Below are positions 44,359-52,892 of a DNA stretch of 64,000 nucleotides, piece by piece. The position numbers and the translations under genes are program-made. The stretch is taken from positions 62,001 to 126,000 of the forward strand of contig NZ_FMBW01000031.1 of the NCBI RefSeq assembly GCF_900091725.1, written 5' to 3'. The DNA is from Streptomyces sp. DvalAA-43 (GTDB lineage Bacteria; Actinomycetota; Actinomycetes; Streptomycetales; Streptomycetaceae). How positions within the stretch are numbered: the stretch's first letter is position 1; each line of letters begins with the position of its first letter. Below the pieces are notes generated by a model. It was not told the DNA's origin. It ran no database searches and saw only the letters and a program-made list of their open reading frames with translations.

Positions 44359-45150
44359 ATGCGTTCCACCGCCATACGCCGTACCGCAGTTGCCGCCACC
44401 GCGGTGTCCCTGGCCCTGTTCGCCACCGCATGCGGCGGTTCGGACTCGGGCTCAGGGGACAAGGGGAAGGACGCCAAGGGCAAGGAGTCCGCGGCCGCCG
44501 CCCCCGCGGCCAAGGCGCTGAGCGCCGCCGAGCTGGAGAAGGCCGCGCTGGCCCAGGGCGACGTCAAGGGGCACAAGATCTCCAAGGCCGCGGCCAAGGA
44601 CACGATCTCCGTCGACGACATCAAGGTCGAGAAGAAGGTCTGCGCCCCGCTGGCGAACGCGCTGATGGGCGCGCAGGTCGGAGAGCCGGGCGCGTTCACC
44701 AAGCGCACGGTCGTCAGCGAGCCGAAGAAGGGCGACCTGGCGAAGCAGGACAGCGGGGACGCCGAGGAGGCGTTCAAGGCGGCGTTCGACATCACGACGA
44801 CGCAGCTGGCCCTCGGCTCGTACGACGGCAAGGGCGCCCAGGAGTCGGTCGCCTCGCTGCGCACCGCGGCCACCGAGTGCGCCGGCGGCTTCGAGTTCAC
44901 GGCGGCCGGTGAGAAGCAGAAGGCCGTCAAGATCACCGAGGAGCAGGTCAAGGGCGGCGAGGAGGCGGCTGCCTGGGCCGTGCAGCTGGAACAGGGCGGG
45001 GAGAAGGTGGTGTTCAAGCTCGTGGCCCTGCGTCAGGGCGCCTCGTTCGCGTCGTTCTCCTCGATGAACATGGCCATGCTCGCCGGTGAGGTGAAGGACT
45101 TCGACCTGCCGACCGCGGTGGTCGAGGCGCAGGCCGCGAAGCTGGCCTGA
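44359..45150 (+). CDS. Secreted lipoprotein of unknown function
   Basis: A 263-residue lipoprotein: an N-terminal Sec signal with lipobox LFATAC (Cys at about 25). The mature part begins Gly/Ser/Lys-rich, has helical Ala/Lys-rich stretches and a domain with VCAPLANALMG. No domain is recognised. Upstream there is a direct repeat GCTCATAGAG (44307-44316 and 44337-44346). The gene diverges from the phosphotransferase gene. Confidence 0.8.
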   Translation: MRSTAIRRTAVAATAVSLALFATACGGSDSGSGDKGKDAKGKESAAAAPAAKALSAAELEKAALAQGDVKGHKISKAAAKDTISVDDIKVEKKVCAPLANALMGAQVGEPGAFTKRTVVSEPKKGDLAKQDSGDAEEAFKAAFDITTTQLALGSYDGKGAQESVASLRTAATECAGGFEFTAAGEKQKAVKITEEQVKGGEEAAAWAVQLEQGGEKVVFKLVALRQGASFASFSSMNMAMLAGEVKDFDLPTAVVEAQAAKLA

Positions 45151-45198
45151 GGCCTTCGGGCCGGCGGCGGGGCGGACGAGTACCTGACGCCCCGCTGG

Positions 45199-45214
45199 TG
45201 AGTACTCGTACTCA
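45199..45214. promoter_or_regulatory. Perfect palindrome before small lipoprotein gene
   Basis: TGAGTAC and GTACTCA face each other with a 2-base centre, 59 bases before the lipoprotein start. The symmetry fits an operator for a dimeric regulator. The regulator is unknown. Confidence 0.45.
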
Positions 45215-45273
45215 TGATCGACGTTTCGTGCTCCGGGCAGGCTGGTAGTACCAGTCAGCAGTGAGGAGCCAAC

Positions 45274-45615
45274 ATGTACGGGATCAGCCGAATCGGCCGG
45301 GTGGCGTCCGCGAGGAGCGGGCGCCGCCTGGGACGTTCCGCAGCCGGGCTCGCCCTGGCCGCCGCGACCGTCGCGGCGCTGGCCACGGGCTGCTCGATGG
45401 AGGACGCGAGCTGCGGCGGCGGCGAGTACCCGGTCATGACGATCGGGGGCACCGGATCGGCCTGCGTGTCCGACGACGAGGACCCGCCGAAGGGGTACGT
45501 GCGGTACCCGAAGGGCAAGGTCCCCGAGCATGTGGACGACAAGTGGGACGTGTACTGGCGGACCCACAGCGTGGACAAGGACGGCCGGATCATCGAAGTC
45601 CCGGCCGGTTCCTAG
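45274..45615 (+). CDS. SCO0607-family lipoprotein
   Basis: A 113-residue lipoprotein: a long basic N-region, a hydrophobic stretch and lipobox LATGC followed by SMEDASCGGGEYPVMTIGGTGSACVSDDEDPPKGYVRYPKGKVPEHVDDKWDVYW; the CSMEDASCGGGEYPV and KWDVYWRTH blocks identify this streptomycete family. Three further Cys may form disulfides. Function is unknown. Confidence 0.85.
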   Translation: MYGISRIGRVASARSGRRLGRSAAGLALAAATVAALATGCSMEDASCGGGEYPVMTIGGTGSACVSDDEDPPKGYVRYPKGKVPEHVDDKWDVYWRTHSVDKDGRIIEVPAGS

Positions 45616-45641
45616 GAGTCGGGCCGGTACCGGCCCGGGGC

Positions 45642-45884
45642 TCAGGGCAGCGGGACGAGCCGCACCACGGTGACGATCAGGACGGACCCGGAGACGTAAT
45701 AGAGCACGATCGCCCCGGCGACCGTCGCCTCGCGGCGGTCGCGCTCGCTCTTGACGGCCGACGAGCCGTGCCCGTACGGATCGAGACCCAGGGTGCGGGC
45801 CATCTCGGCGCGGAAGGTCTCGCCGTCGCGCATCTTGGCCAGGGAGTCGTCGGCGGGCGGTGCGTAGGAGATGCGGAAGCTCAA
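45642..45884 (-). CDS. RelE/ParE-like toxin
   Basis: An 80-residue protein beginning MSFRISYAPPADDSLAKMRD, with a C-terminal strand pair (VAGAIVLYYVSGSVLIVTVVRLV) typical of the RelE/ParE fold. The product is shorter than many RelE toxins. Its ATG overlaps the antitoxin stop (ATGA), the normal arrangement of a type II toxin-antitoxin operon. Whether it cuts mRNA or inhibits gyrase is not predictable. Confidence 0.7.
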   Translation of the reverse strand: MSFRISYAPPADDSLAKMRDGETFRAEMARTLGLDPYGHGSSAVKSERDRREATVAGAIVLYYVSGSVLIVTVVRLVPLP

Positions 45885-46129
45885 GCGACGCTCCGCCTCT
45901 CGGCCTCGTCCTGCGCCAGCCGGTCCAGGATCCGTTCGGCCTCCGGGTCGGGTACGGCCTCCAGCATCCAGTGCCGCATCACGGCCTGGATCTCGTGCAC
46001 CCCCGCCTCGTTGATGGCGCGGTCGAACTCCGCGCGTCTCTCCTCGGGCAGTGTGGCCCGGATGGCCGGAATGCTGTTGGGCACATCGACCTCGGCACCG
46101 CCGACAAAGGTTTTCAGGGGCTCGCCCAT
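45881..46129 (-). CDS. Putative antitoxin
   Basis: An 82-residue protein upstream of the RelE-like gene and overlapping it by four bases. It contains IPAIRATLPEERRAEFDRAINEAGVHEI and an acidic helical end (PDPEAERILDRLAQDEAER). No DNA-binding motif is obvious. The ATG at 46129 is the natural start. Confidence 0.7.
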   Translation of the reverse strand: MGEPLKTFVGGAEVDVPNSIPAIRATLPEERRAEFDRAINEAGVHEIQAVMRHWMLEAVPDPEAERILDRLAQDEAERRSVA

Positions 46130-46264
46130 GGTTGCTCTCCCCGCTCTCCTTGCTCTCCCCGCACGGCCCGTCCGGTCGGCTCCGCCCTTGCGAGGGCCGG
46201 TACTCGGGTCACCGTAGCGCCAGTGCGGAGGAGGGACACGGAACCCACGCGATACGTTCGCCCC

Positions 46265-46921
46265 ATGACAGCGACAACATGGGACATATTGCTGATCGGC
46301 GGGGCTTCGGGCATTGGCAAGAGCCGGGCGGCGGCCCAACTGGCTGATGGTGCGGACGAGTCGAGGGCATTCGTGGTCGAGTTCGACGACGTGGTCAGCG
46401 CGGTGGAGTCCATGACGACGGCCGAACACCACCCCGCGCTCCACCACTTCGACACCGTCCCCGACCCGGCACGGCTCACCGTCGATCAGGTGCTGGCCCT
46501 CCAGATCACCACCGCCGAAGCCCTGGAACCCGCGGTGCTGGGCGTGGTCCGCAACCGCCTGACCGTCGACGTACCCGCCGTGATCGAGGGCGACTACCTC
46601 ACCCCTGCCGCCGCGGCGGAGGCGATTCGCGAGGGCCGGACGACGGGCCGCCGGGTGCGCGCGGTGTTCCTGCACGAACCGGACCCGGAACAGATCCTCG
46701 CCAACTACGCGGCCCGGGAACCCGACAGCGGCGAGCAGCGCCACCGGGCCCAGGTCAGCGCCGCGTACTCGCACTGGCTCGCAGGCCAGGCGGCCCGGCA
46801 CGGCCTGCCGGTGGTCGAGTGCCGCCCCTGGACCGGCCTGGCGGTCCGCCTGGAACAGGCGTTGGGGAAGCAGGACGGAGACGGTGTGTTGTCACACCCC
46901 CGTCCTACGCTCGGCCCATGA
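46265..46921 (+). CDS. P-loop kinase-like protein
   Basis: A 218-residue protein with Walker A GGASGIGKS near the N-terminus and a nucleotide-kinase-like fold (FVVEFDDVVSAVE, VDVPAVIEGDYLTP, VRAVFLHEP). It could phosphorylate a metabolite or act like a zeta-type kinase. TACGTT (46253-46258) is 6 bases before the ATG (leaderless). The next gene overlaps its stop by four bases (ATGA). It is divergent from the toxin-antitoxin operon, but nothing links it to that pair. Confidence 0.75.
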   Translation: MTATTWDILLIGGASGIGKSRAAAQLADGADESRAFVVEFDDVVSAVESMTTAEHHPALHHFDTVPDPARLTVDQVLALQITTAEALEPAVLGVVRNRLTVDVPAVIEGDYLTPAAAAEAIREGRTTGRRVRAVFLHEPDPEQILANYAAREPDSGEQRHRAQVSAAYSHWLAGQAARHGLPVVECRPWTGLAVRLEQALGKQDGDGVLSHPRPTLGP

Positions 46922-47280
46922 GCGTCTCTCTCTACTACAGCGCCCGCCGTGCACAGCCGCTGACCGGCACCGAGTCGACCGCCGTCGAGCACCTGCTCGC
47001 CACGCGCGCCCGGTCGTTCCCGTACGCCGACGAGGAGGGCCTGTACCTGTACGACGGTGACGAGGGCGAGGGCACGGGCGCGGACGAGAACGACGAGATC
47101 CTCGCCGGCTCCACGAAACTGCCGACCGACCCGGACCGGTGGATACCGGTGATAGCCCATGTCCTCGACTCCGTCACCGAGTTGCGCCGCGCAGTCGGGG
47201 AAGCGCAGTGGCACGTCCACCTGGACGATGTCGATGTCCCGTGGGACGAGGGGGAGGGGTACGTCCTGTCGGGCGGGTGA
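46918..47280 (+). CDS. Hypothetical acidic protein
   Basis: A 120-residue acidic protein (SVSLYYSARRAQPLTG start, then DEEGLYLYDGDEGEGTG and DVDVPWDEGEGY) without a recognised domain. It overlaps the kinase-like stop by four bases, and a TACGCT box 6 bases before its ATG suggests an additional leaderless promoter. Function unknown. Confidence 0.7.
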   Translation: MSVSLYYSARRAQPLTGTESTAVEHLLATRARSFPYADEEGLYLYDGDEGEGTGADENDEILAGSTKLPTDPDRWIPVIAHVLDSVTELRRAVGEAQWHVHLDDVDVPWDEGEGYVLSGG

Positions 47281-47298
47281 GGGGGCATACAGGTTTCC

Positions 47299-47339
47299 CA
47301 CCGGGGCAGCTGCGACCGGCGTGGGCGCTCGCCCCGGTG
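47299..47339. terminator. Hairpin between convergent genes
   Basis: CACCGGGGC and GCCCCGGTG form a 9-bp stem with a 23-base loop, between the acidic-protein gene and the catalase-like gene on opposite strands. A plausible bidirectional terminator. Confidence 0.45.
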
Positions 47340-47349
47340 CCGGTCGGTG

Positions 47350-48480
47350 TCATCGGGGTGGGCCCAGCACCTCGTCGGCGCTGCGGGGTTCCGCCCGCGG
47401 CTGCCGGTTGAGCTCGTGGCGCTCGATGGAGGACCGCCGGTAGACCTCCTTGCGAGCCCGCATGATGTTGCCCAGGGGCGCGTGCTCGGCGGTGACCCGC
47501 CAGGGCGTGAAGGACAGTGCGTCCATCTTCTCCAGGTTCTCCGGGCCGGAGATGTCCTGCCGCGGCAGCCGCAGCTTGGCCACGGTGACGGACGGCGAGA
47601 GCTGTTCGGGCCACTCCACGGTGGTGTCCTCCACCGGCATGCGCTCCAGGTCGGTGCAGAGCTGCACCTGGATGTCGAAGACGTAGGGCCGTTCCCGCAG
47701 TTCGGCCTGGAGGGCCGGCCGGAAGACCTCCTGCGCGGAGGCGGGGTCGATGTCGCGCCGGACCACCGCGGCGGCGGAGGACGGGTCGGGGGTGATGCGC
47801 ACCTTGGCGATGTAGTCCCCGTGCCGGACCGCGCCCATCGTCCAGTAGCTCGACAGCAGCAGGTTCGCCGGGGGAGTCTTCGACAGGCGAAGGAAGGCCA
47901 GGAACTCGTCCCACGCCCAGTCGTCCTGGTCCAGCGTTCCCTTTCCGGTCACGAAATCGGTGAAGAAGCGATGTGCGCCGGGTCGGCCTCGGGAGAAGTA
48001 GGCCGGCGCGTTCAGGAACAATTCCTGGATGAACAGATAGTGCTCGACCGTGTTGCAGAAGAAGACCGGTCCGTTGATGTTGGCGTAGTCGAACGTGCCT
48101 GTGTCCGGTTCGTCCTCCAGCAGGGTCGGGCCGGGGACGCCGAAGATCTTCAGCGCCAGTCCGGTGGCGGCGCCCAGTCGCGCGTCGGCTCCGGCGTGGG
48201 GCGAGCCGTTGGAGAAGCGGATCAGGGCATCGTGGGTTCCCGGAGTCGCATAGATTCCCTGGGCGTACTCGGGTGGCAGCCCGTCCAGGATCTCCACCTC
48301 CCCCCGGACCAGTCCGTAGCCCTTGGCGTGGGCGTCCCGGAGGGCCCGTCCGGTGCCACCGGCCCTGACCGACTCGGCGATGTAGCTCTCGGTCTTCTCG
48401 ATCACCGTCCGCAGGTTCTGGTCGAAGTGCGGGTCATCGTCTTCGACATCCGGCGTGTAGCGGACGAACTGTGCTGCCAT
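47350..48480 (-). CDS. Catalase-family haem protein
   Basis: A 376-residue protein of the catalase-related family, smaller than true catalases. It contains THDALIRFSNGSPHAGADARLGAATGLALKIFG, the RFSN block that resembles the catalase haem pocket, and NINGPVFFCNTVEHYLF. Related proteins act on lipid hydroperoxides (allene oxide synthase type) rather than on H2O2. It is the last gene of a three-gene cluster with a Dyp peroxidase and an unknown protein. Confidence 0.8.
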   Translation of the reverse strand: MAAQFVRYTPDVEDDDPHFDQNLRTVIEKTESYIAESVRAGGTGRALRDAHAKGYGLVRGEVEILDGLPPEYAQGIYATPGTHDALIRFSNGSPHAGADARLGAATGLALKIFGVPGPTLLEDEPDTGTFDYANINGPVFFCNTVEHYLFIQELFLNAPAYFSRGRPGAHRFFTDFVTGKGTLDQDDWAWDEFLAFLRLSKTPPANLLLSSYWTMGAVRHGDYIAKVRITPDPSSAAAVVRRDIDPASAQEVFRPALQAELRERPYVFDIQVQLCTDLERMPVEDTTVEWPEQLSPSVTVAKLRLPRQDISGPENLEKMDALSFTPWRVTAEHAPLGNIMRARKEVYRRSSIERHELNRQPRAEPRSADEVLGPPR

Positions 48481-48532
48481 GACTTCGACCTCTCCTCGGA
48501 GAGCGTGATCGGACCTCGGGGGAACCGCGCCG

Positions 48533-49885
48533 TCAGTCCTCCAGTTCGGCGAGCCAGCGCAGGGCGCGCAGACCCGGCAGGAAGCAGTACTCGCCGCCCC
48601 GGGTGACCACGAAGCCGGGCAGGTTCCGCAGGCGACGCCGGACCGGCTTCTCGGGGATGGTGACGCTGCCGGTTCCGCCGTGATGACCGGCCACCGGGTC
48701 CTTCTCGCCGGGGTAGCCGATGAAGTTGCCGTCGTTGATCCACTCGGCCTTGATGAACTCGAACTGCCGTTCCAGATGGGCCCCGATGAAGGCCCCGACC
48801 AGGCCCCGTTCGGCACCGTCGTCCTCCAGAACACCCTCGGGCAGCGGCGGACCGTAGGTGGTGCCGCGACGGATGAGGCGGTGCATCCGGGCGTCGCCGA
48901 TGATGGCGGAGTCGCGGGGGTTGGTGCGCCTGATGTGGGCACCGGCGGGGCACCGGAAACCGCGGTCGTCGTTCTCCCGGTACAGGAAGTCGTTGACGCG
49001 GTGCGGATCGGCCGCCAGCTCCGGATCATCGTGCTCCGGCGAGAGGGTCAGCGGTGCCCCGCTGGGCCAGCGCCCGACCATCTTCGCCGCAAGGAGCGCC
49101 TCCTCCTCGGCGCCGGAGCTGTTCGCGCGCAGATACCGGCGCCAGGCCGCCACATCGGTGTGGACCTTGCGAACGGCCACGTAGGTCCCGTTGCGCCCCA
49201 GCACATCGGGGCTGGGCATGGGCGGCAGGCTGCCGGTCTCGTCGGGGTAGCCGAGGATGAACTCGCCCGCCTTGATGGGGGTTTCCCTCGGGTTGGAGCC
49301 GGGCAGTCCGACGCCCTCGATGTTCGGATGGCTGATGCCGTCACGGAAGCCGAAGGTGGTGCGCCCGGTCGGGAGCTGGCGTACCTCCTGCTGCCAGATG
49401 ACCTGGACACCGGGAGTGTCCTCATAGGCGACGCGGGCCCGCTCCAGTTCCTTGTCCAGAAGGGCCGTATCGGACGAGAGGGCGCTCAACGCGATGTGGA
49501 CATCGCCCGTTCCGAACGGTGCCTCCCAGCGGTCCGGTGCACTCTCACCCACGTCGCCGATCAGTTCCGCCCGAGCGGCCATGCCCTCACGGAACGCCCG
49601 CGGAAAGCTGTCCAGCGACTCCTGGGGCACCCCCAGGGCCTTCAGCCCCTGGTAGGTGATGGCCACAGCCACCCAGGCGTCCTGGCTCCGATCCGCACCG
49701 GGCAGTCCACCGGAGGTCACCGGGAGCAGCCGCCGCAGCAGGGCGCGCCCGGCGTGCCGGTCATCGACGCGCAGGAAGATGAACCTTCCCTCGTAGGGAA
49801 CGGGCCGTGGCCGCAGCGCCCCGCTCTGGACGTCGTCGATCTCGACGCATCCGCCGGCCGCCCCGCTGCTTGCCGTCGCATTCAT
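48533..49885 (-). CDS. Dyp-type haem peroxidase
   Basis: A 450-residue dye-decolorising peroxidase. The GFRDGISHP motif carries the distal Asp, and a proximal His is present in AGAHIRRTNPRDS. The ATG at 49885 is chosen because the frame upstream has no peroxidase sequence. Dyp peroxidases oxidise dyes, phenolics or porphyrins using H2O2. No Tat signal or encapsulin-targeting tail is visible, so it is probably cytoplasmic. It lies between the unknown gene (50001) and the catalase-like gene. Confidence 0.9.
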   Translation of the reverse strand: MNATASSGAAGGCVEIDDVQSGALRPRPVPYEGRFIFLRVDDRHAGRALLRRLLPVTSGGLPGADRSQDAWVAVAITYQGLKALGVPQESLDSFPRAFREGMAARAELIGDVGESAPDRWEAPFGTGDVHIALSALSSDTALLDKELERARVAYEDTPGVQVIWQQEVRQLPTGRTTFGFRDGISHPNIEGVGLPGSNPRETPIKAGEFILGYPDETGSLPPMPSPDVLGRNGTYVAVRKVHTDVAAWRRYLRANSSGAEEEALLAAKMVGRWPSGAPLTLSPEHDDPELAADPHRVNDFLYRENDDRGFRCPAGAHIRRTNPRDSAIIGDARMHRLIRRGTTYGPPLPEGVLEDDGAERGLVGAFIGAHLERQFEFIKAEWINDGNFIGYPGEKDPVAGHHGGTGSVTIPEKPVRRRLRNLPGFVVTRGGEYCFLPGLRALRWLAELED

Positions 49886-50000
49886 GCTTGCTCGTGCCTC
49901 CACATCGGTCTCCGCCGGGACGGCCCGGCGGAGACTGGTCCGCGCGCCGACGCGGTCCACGGATGTGGGGTCGGCTCCGGGGGTCGGTTGTGCCGTGGTT

Positions 50001-50591
50001 CTAGGCCGAGGCTTCCGCCAGCAGCTTCTGGAAGGCCGGGGTGGCCACCAGCCCGGAGTTGGCCGGGTTGTCCAGGGCTGCCCGGAACTCGGGGGTGTCC
50101 AGCACCTCCTGGAACGCGTCGTCCACGCGCTGGTCCTTGTAGATCTGCTGAACGGTCAGGTCGGGGTAGGCGCTGACGAAGACCCCCGCCGGCGCCTGGT
50201 GGGCGACGAACCAGTCCTTCGCCCCCGGGTCGGTGACGCCGGGGAACCCTTCGCTGTGCGAGAAGACCTTGTCGAAGCGGGCCCCTACCACCGTCTTGGC
50301 GAAGTCGTCGATGTAGGTGTCCCAGGAGCCGTCGAAGACGCTGGCGAACATGAACCGGGTGTCGTTGTCGAAGATCACATGCCGTGCGTCGTGCAGGGTG
50401 CCGATCTGGCGCACCGCTGCGTGGACCCTCTCGTCGTCCGCCGCGTCGGAGAGCGTGGCGAGATCCTCACGCAGCGCGTCGGCCTCGCCCGGCTTGATCC
50501 TGGTGAAGACGGTGAACTCGCTGCTGACCCCGTCCGACCTGCCGGGCCGTTCGGGGTGAGCTGTCCGGGCCGCACCTGTCGCCGCAGTCAT
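50001..50591 (-). CDS. Unknown protein of peroxidase cluster, ABM-like
   Basis: A 196-residue protein. The first domain (SEFTVFTRIKPGEADALREDLATLSD, RHVIFDNDTRFMFASVFDGSWDTYIDDF) looks like a dimeric alpha/beta-barrel such as antibiotic-biosynthesis monooxygenase; the C-terminal part is helical. It is the first gene of the peroxidase cluster, 115 bases upstream of the Dyp gene, and may bind haem or an organic substrate. This function is inferred. Confidence 0.75.
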   Translation of the reverse strand: MTAATGAARTAHPERPGRSDGVSSEFTVFTRIKPGEADALREDLATLSDAADDERVHAAVRQIGTLHDARHVIFDNDTRFMFASVFDGSWDTYIDDFAKTVVGARFDKVFSHSEGFPGVTDPGAKDWFVAHQAPAGVFVSAYPDLTVQQIYKDQRVDDAFQEVLDTPEFRAALDNPANSGLVATPAFQKLLAEASA

Positions 50592-51098
50592 CGTGAGATT
50601 CTCCTGCCACGGATCGATGCGAGGGTCGCCAAGCGCCCGGACATGGGGCGCCATCGCCCTCACACACCCATCCTCACCACGTATGCGCTGCCCCCGCATC
50701 TCGGGGCCCGGGCGCGATGGCCGCCCGATGCGGGCTCACGGGGAACTCCGCCGTCGCGGAGCCACGGCCCGATCGCTTCCCGGTCACCCACCGGAGCCGA
50801 CTGCGTTCCGTGCCGCCTCCGCTTCCGCCTCCGCTCCCGAGGACAGAGCCGCCTCCGCTCCCGAGGACAGATCGGGCCAGGCGCAGGAAGATGGAACCGG
50901 GGTGTCCGAGTACGTCGGCGACAGCACTCTTCGGCAGCACGTCCGCTCGGCTCCGGCCACAGCGGCGCGGCCGAGCACGCGACAGGCAACGGCCCATTGG
51001 TCCGCCCAGGCGGTCGTGGCACCCGCCTTCCCCGAGCCCTGCCGGGAGCCGCCACCCCCAACCCACGTCGCCACCCTGACTCCCGCACGGAGGCAACC
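50592..51098. other. Gap of about 500 bases with a direct repeat
   Basis: No supported gene. A 20-base unit CCTCCGCTCCCGAGGACAGA occurs twice in tandem (50828-50847 and 50852-50871). Divergent promoters for the peroxidase cluster and the GAP-family gene must lie here; no clear -35/-10 pair was assigned. Confidence 0.5.
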
Positions 51099-51776
51099 AT
51101 GGGTGCAGTCCTCGGCGATGTGCTGGGTTTCGCGGCAGCCGTCGCGATCAGCCCGCTCCCGATCATCGCGATCATCCTCATACTCGCCACACCCCGGGGG
51201 CGTGGCAACGGAGTGCTCTTCACCGTCGGCTGGATCCTGGGACTCTCGGCGCTGGGCGCGGTGATGCTGGCGATCGCTCCCCCCGCGGGTGCCTCCGTCC
51301 ACAATCACCCGGCCACCTGGGTGGGAGTGCTCAAGCTCGTTCTGGGCGTGCTCCTCGTCCTCTTCGGCGCTCGGCAATGGCATCGGCGTCCCAAGGATCC
51401 CTCGCAGGCCCGGCTGCCGAAGTGGATGGGCGCGATCGACCGCCTCACGCCGGTCAAGGTCTTCGCACTCGGACTGGCCCTGGCCGCGCTCAACGCCAAG
51501 AACGCCCCGCTGACCATCGCCGCGGGCGCCGCGATCGGCTCGGCCGGGCTGCCGGGCGGGCAGCAGATCGCATTGCTGGCGATCTTCGTCCTGATCGCCA
51601 CCCTCGGCCTGCTGGCCCCGCTCGGGGTCTTCCTGCTCGGGGGAGAGCGGGCCAGGACCACTCTCGGCAACTGGAAGGACTGGGCCGCTCAGCACAATGT
51701 CGCCGTGATGGCCGCCCTGTTCTTCGTTCTCGGGTTGAAACTGCTCGGAGACGGCGTCTCCATCCTCACTTCCTGA
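51099..51776 (+). CDS. GAP-family membrane protein
   Basis: A 225-residue protein with six TM helices. Motifs ISPLPIIAIILILATPRGRGNG and TPVKVFALGLALAALNAKNAPL match the GAP family (related to mycobacterial Sap/sulfolipid-addressing and LysE-like exporters). The GGAGG ribosome site is 5 bases before the ATG. It diverges from the peroxidase cluster and converges with gpmA. Confidence 0.85.
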   Translation: MGAVLGDVLGFAAAVAISPLPIIAIILILATPRGRGNGVLFTVGWILGLSALGAVMLAIAPPAGASVHNHPATWVGVLKLVLGVLLVLFGARQWHRRPKDPSQARLPKWMGAIDRLTPVKVFALGLALAALNAKNAPLTIAAGAAIGSAGLPGGQQIALLAIFVLIATLGLLAPLGVFLLGGERARTTLGNWKDWAAQHNVAVMAALFFVLGLKLLGDGVSILTS

Positions 51777-51835
51777 CAGGACTGACGCCGTCCCCGCCCG
51801 CACCCGACGGCCCGGAGAGGGACTCGGCGCAATGA

Positions 51836-51872
51836 CAAGCCCCCTGTCCGCAGTCCGCGGGCAGGGGGCTTG
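51836..51872. terminator. Bidirectional terminator hairpin
   Basis: CAAGCCCCCTG (51836-51846) pairs exactly with CAGGGGGCTTG (51862-51872), a stem of 11 bp between the GAP-family gene and gpmA, which converge on it. Confidence 0.75.
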
Positions 51873-51892
51873 ACCGTTCTGGGCTGCTGCTT

Positions 51893-52651
51893 CTACTTCT
51901 TGCCCTGGTTCTTCACGGCCTCGATGGCGGCCTTCGCCGCGTCCGGGTCGAGGTACGTGCCGCCCGGCTTCACGGGGCGGAAGTCGGCGTCCAGCTCGTA
52001 GACGAGCGGGATGCCGGTCGGGATGTTGAGGCCCGAGATGTCGGCGTCGGAGATGCCGTCCAGGTGCTTGACCAGGGCCCGGAGGCTGTTGCCGTGGGCG
52101 GCGACCAGGACGGTCCTGCCGTCGAGGAGGTCCGGGACGATGTTGTCGTACCAGTACGGCAGCATGCGGACGACGACGTCCTTGAGGCACTCGGTGCGCG
52201 GGCGCAGCTCCGGCGGGATCGTCGCGTAGCGCGGGTCGTCGCTCTGCGAGAACTCGGTGCCGTCCTCCAGGGCGGGCGGCGGGGTGTCGTAGGAGCGGCG
52301 CCAGAGCATGAACTGTTCCTCGCCGAATTCGGCGAGCGTCTGTGCCTTGTCCTTGCCCTGGAGGGCGCCGTAGTGGCGCTCGTTCAGCCGCCAGGAGCGG
52401 TGGACCGGGATCCAGTGGCGGTCCGCGGACTCCAGCGCGAGCTGCGCGGTGCGGATGGCGCGCTTCTGGAGGGAGGTGTGCAGGACATCGGGGAGCAGAC
52501 CGGCGTCCTTGAGCAGCTCACCGCCGCGGACTGCCTCCTTCTCGCCCTTCTCCGTGAGGTTGACGTCCACCCAGCCGGTGAACAGGTTCTTCGCGTTCCA
52601 TTCGCTCTCGCCGTGGCGGAGGAGGATCAGCTTGTACGGTGCGTCGGCCAT
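51893..52651 (-). CDS. gpmA: Phosphoglycerate mutase
   Basis: A 252-residue cofactor-dependent phosphoglycerate mutase: [23 protein letters not shown] at the N-terminus, catalytic His in RHGE and in [15 protein letters not shown], and the GpmA-specific [12 protein letters not shown]. It interconverts 3- and 2-phosphoglycerate in glycolysis and gluconeogenesis. A terminator hairpin lies just past its 3' end. Its position matches SCO4209. Confidence 0.96.
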   Translation of the reverse strand: MADAPYKLILLRHGESEWNAKNLFTGWVDVNLTEKGEKEAVRGGELLKDAGLLPDVLHTSLQKRAIRTAQLALESADRHWIPVHRSWRLNERHYGALQGKDKAQTLAEFGEEQFMLWRRSYDTPPPALEDGTEFSQSDDPRYATIPPELRPRTECLKDVVVRMLPYWYDNIVPDLLDGRTVLVAAHGNSLRALVKHLDGISDADISGLNIPTGIPLVYELDADFRPVKPGGTYLDPDAAKAAIEAVKNQGKK

Positions 52652-52776
52652 GGGTCCGAGCGTAATCGAACCCGTACGGGCCCCGCGCGGGCGGCCACAG
52701 GGCGGACAGCGGCGGGCGGGGAGGCGGTACGGGGAGGCGCGGGACGGGAGGCCGCGCGGACGGCCGGAGCGGGACG

Positions 52777-52795
52777 ATTGACGGCAGGCGTCAAT
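52777..52795. promoter_or_regulatory. Palindrome upstream of MFS transporter
   Basis: ATTGACG and CGTCAAT face one another across five bases. It lies about 98 bases before the MFS start. The arms contain TTGAC on both strands, so it could be an operator or a -35 element for divergent promoters. Confidence 0.4.
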
Positions 52796-52892
52796 TGACT
52801 GGCGGACCGGAATTCGGGATTCGTAATGTTCGGACAGTCATCGGGACTCTTACCGGTGGTGTCCGCTCCATACATCCCCGGGGGGATTCCGT

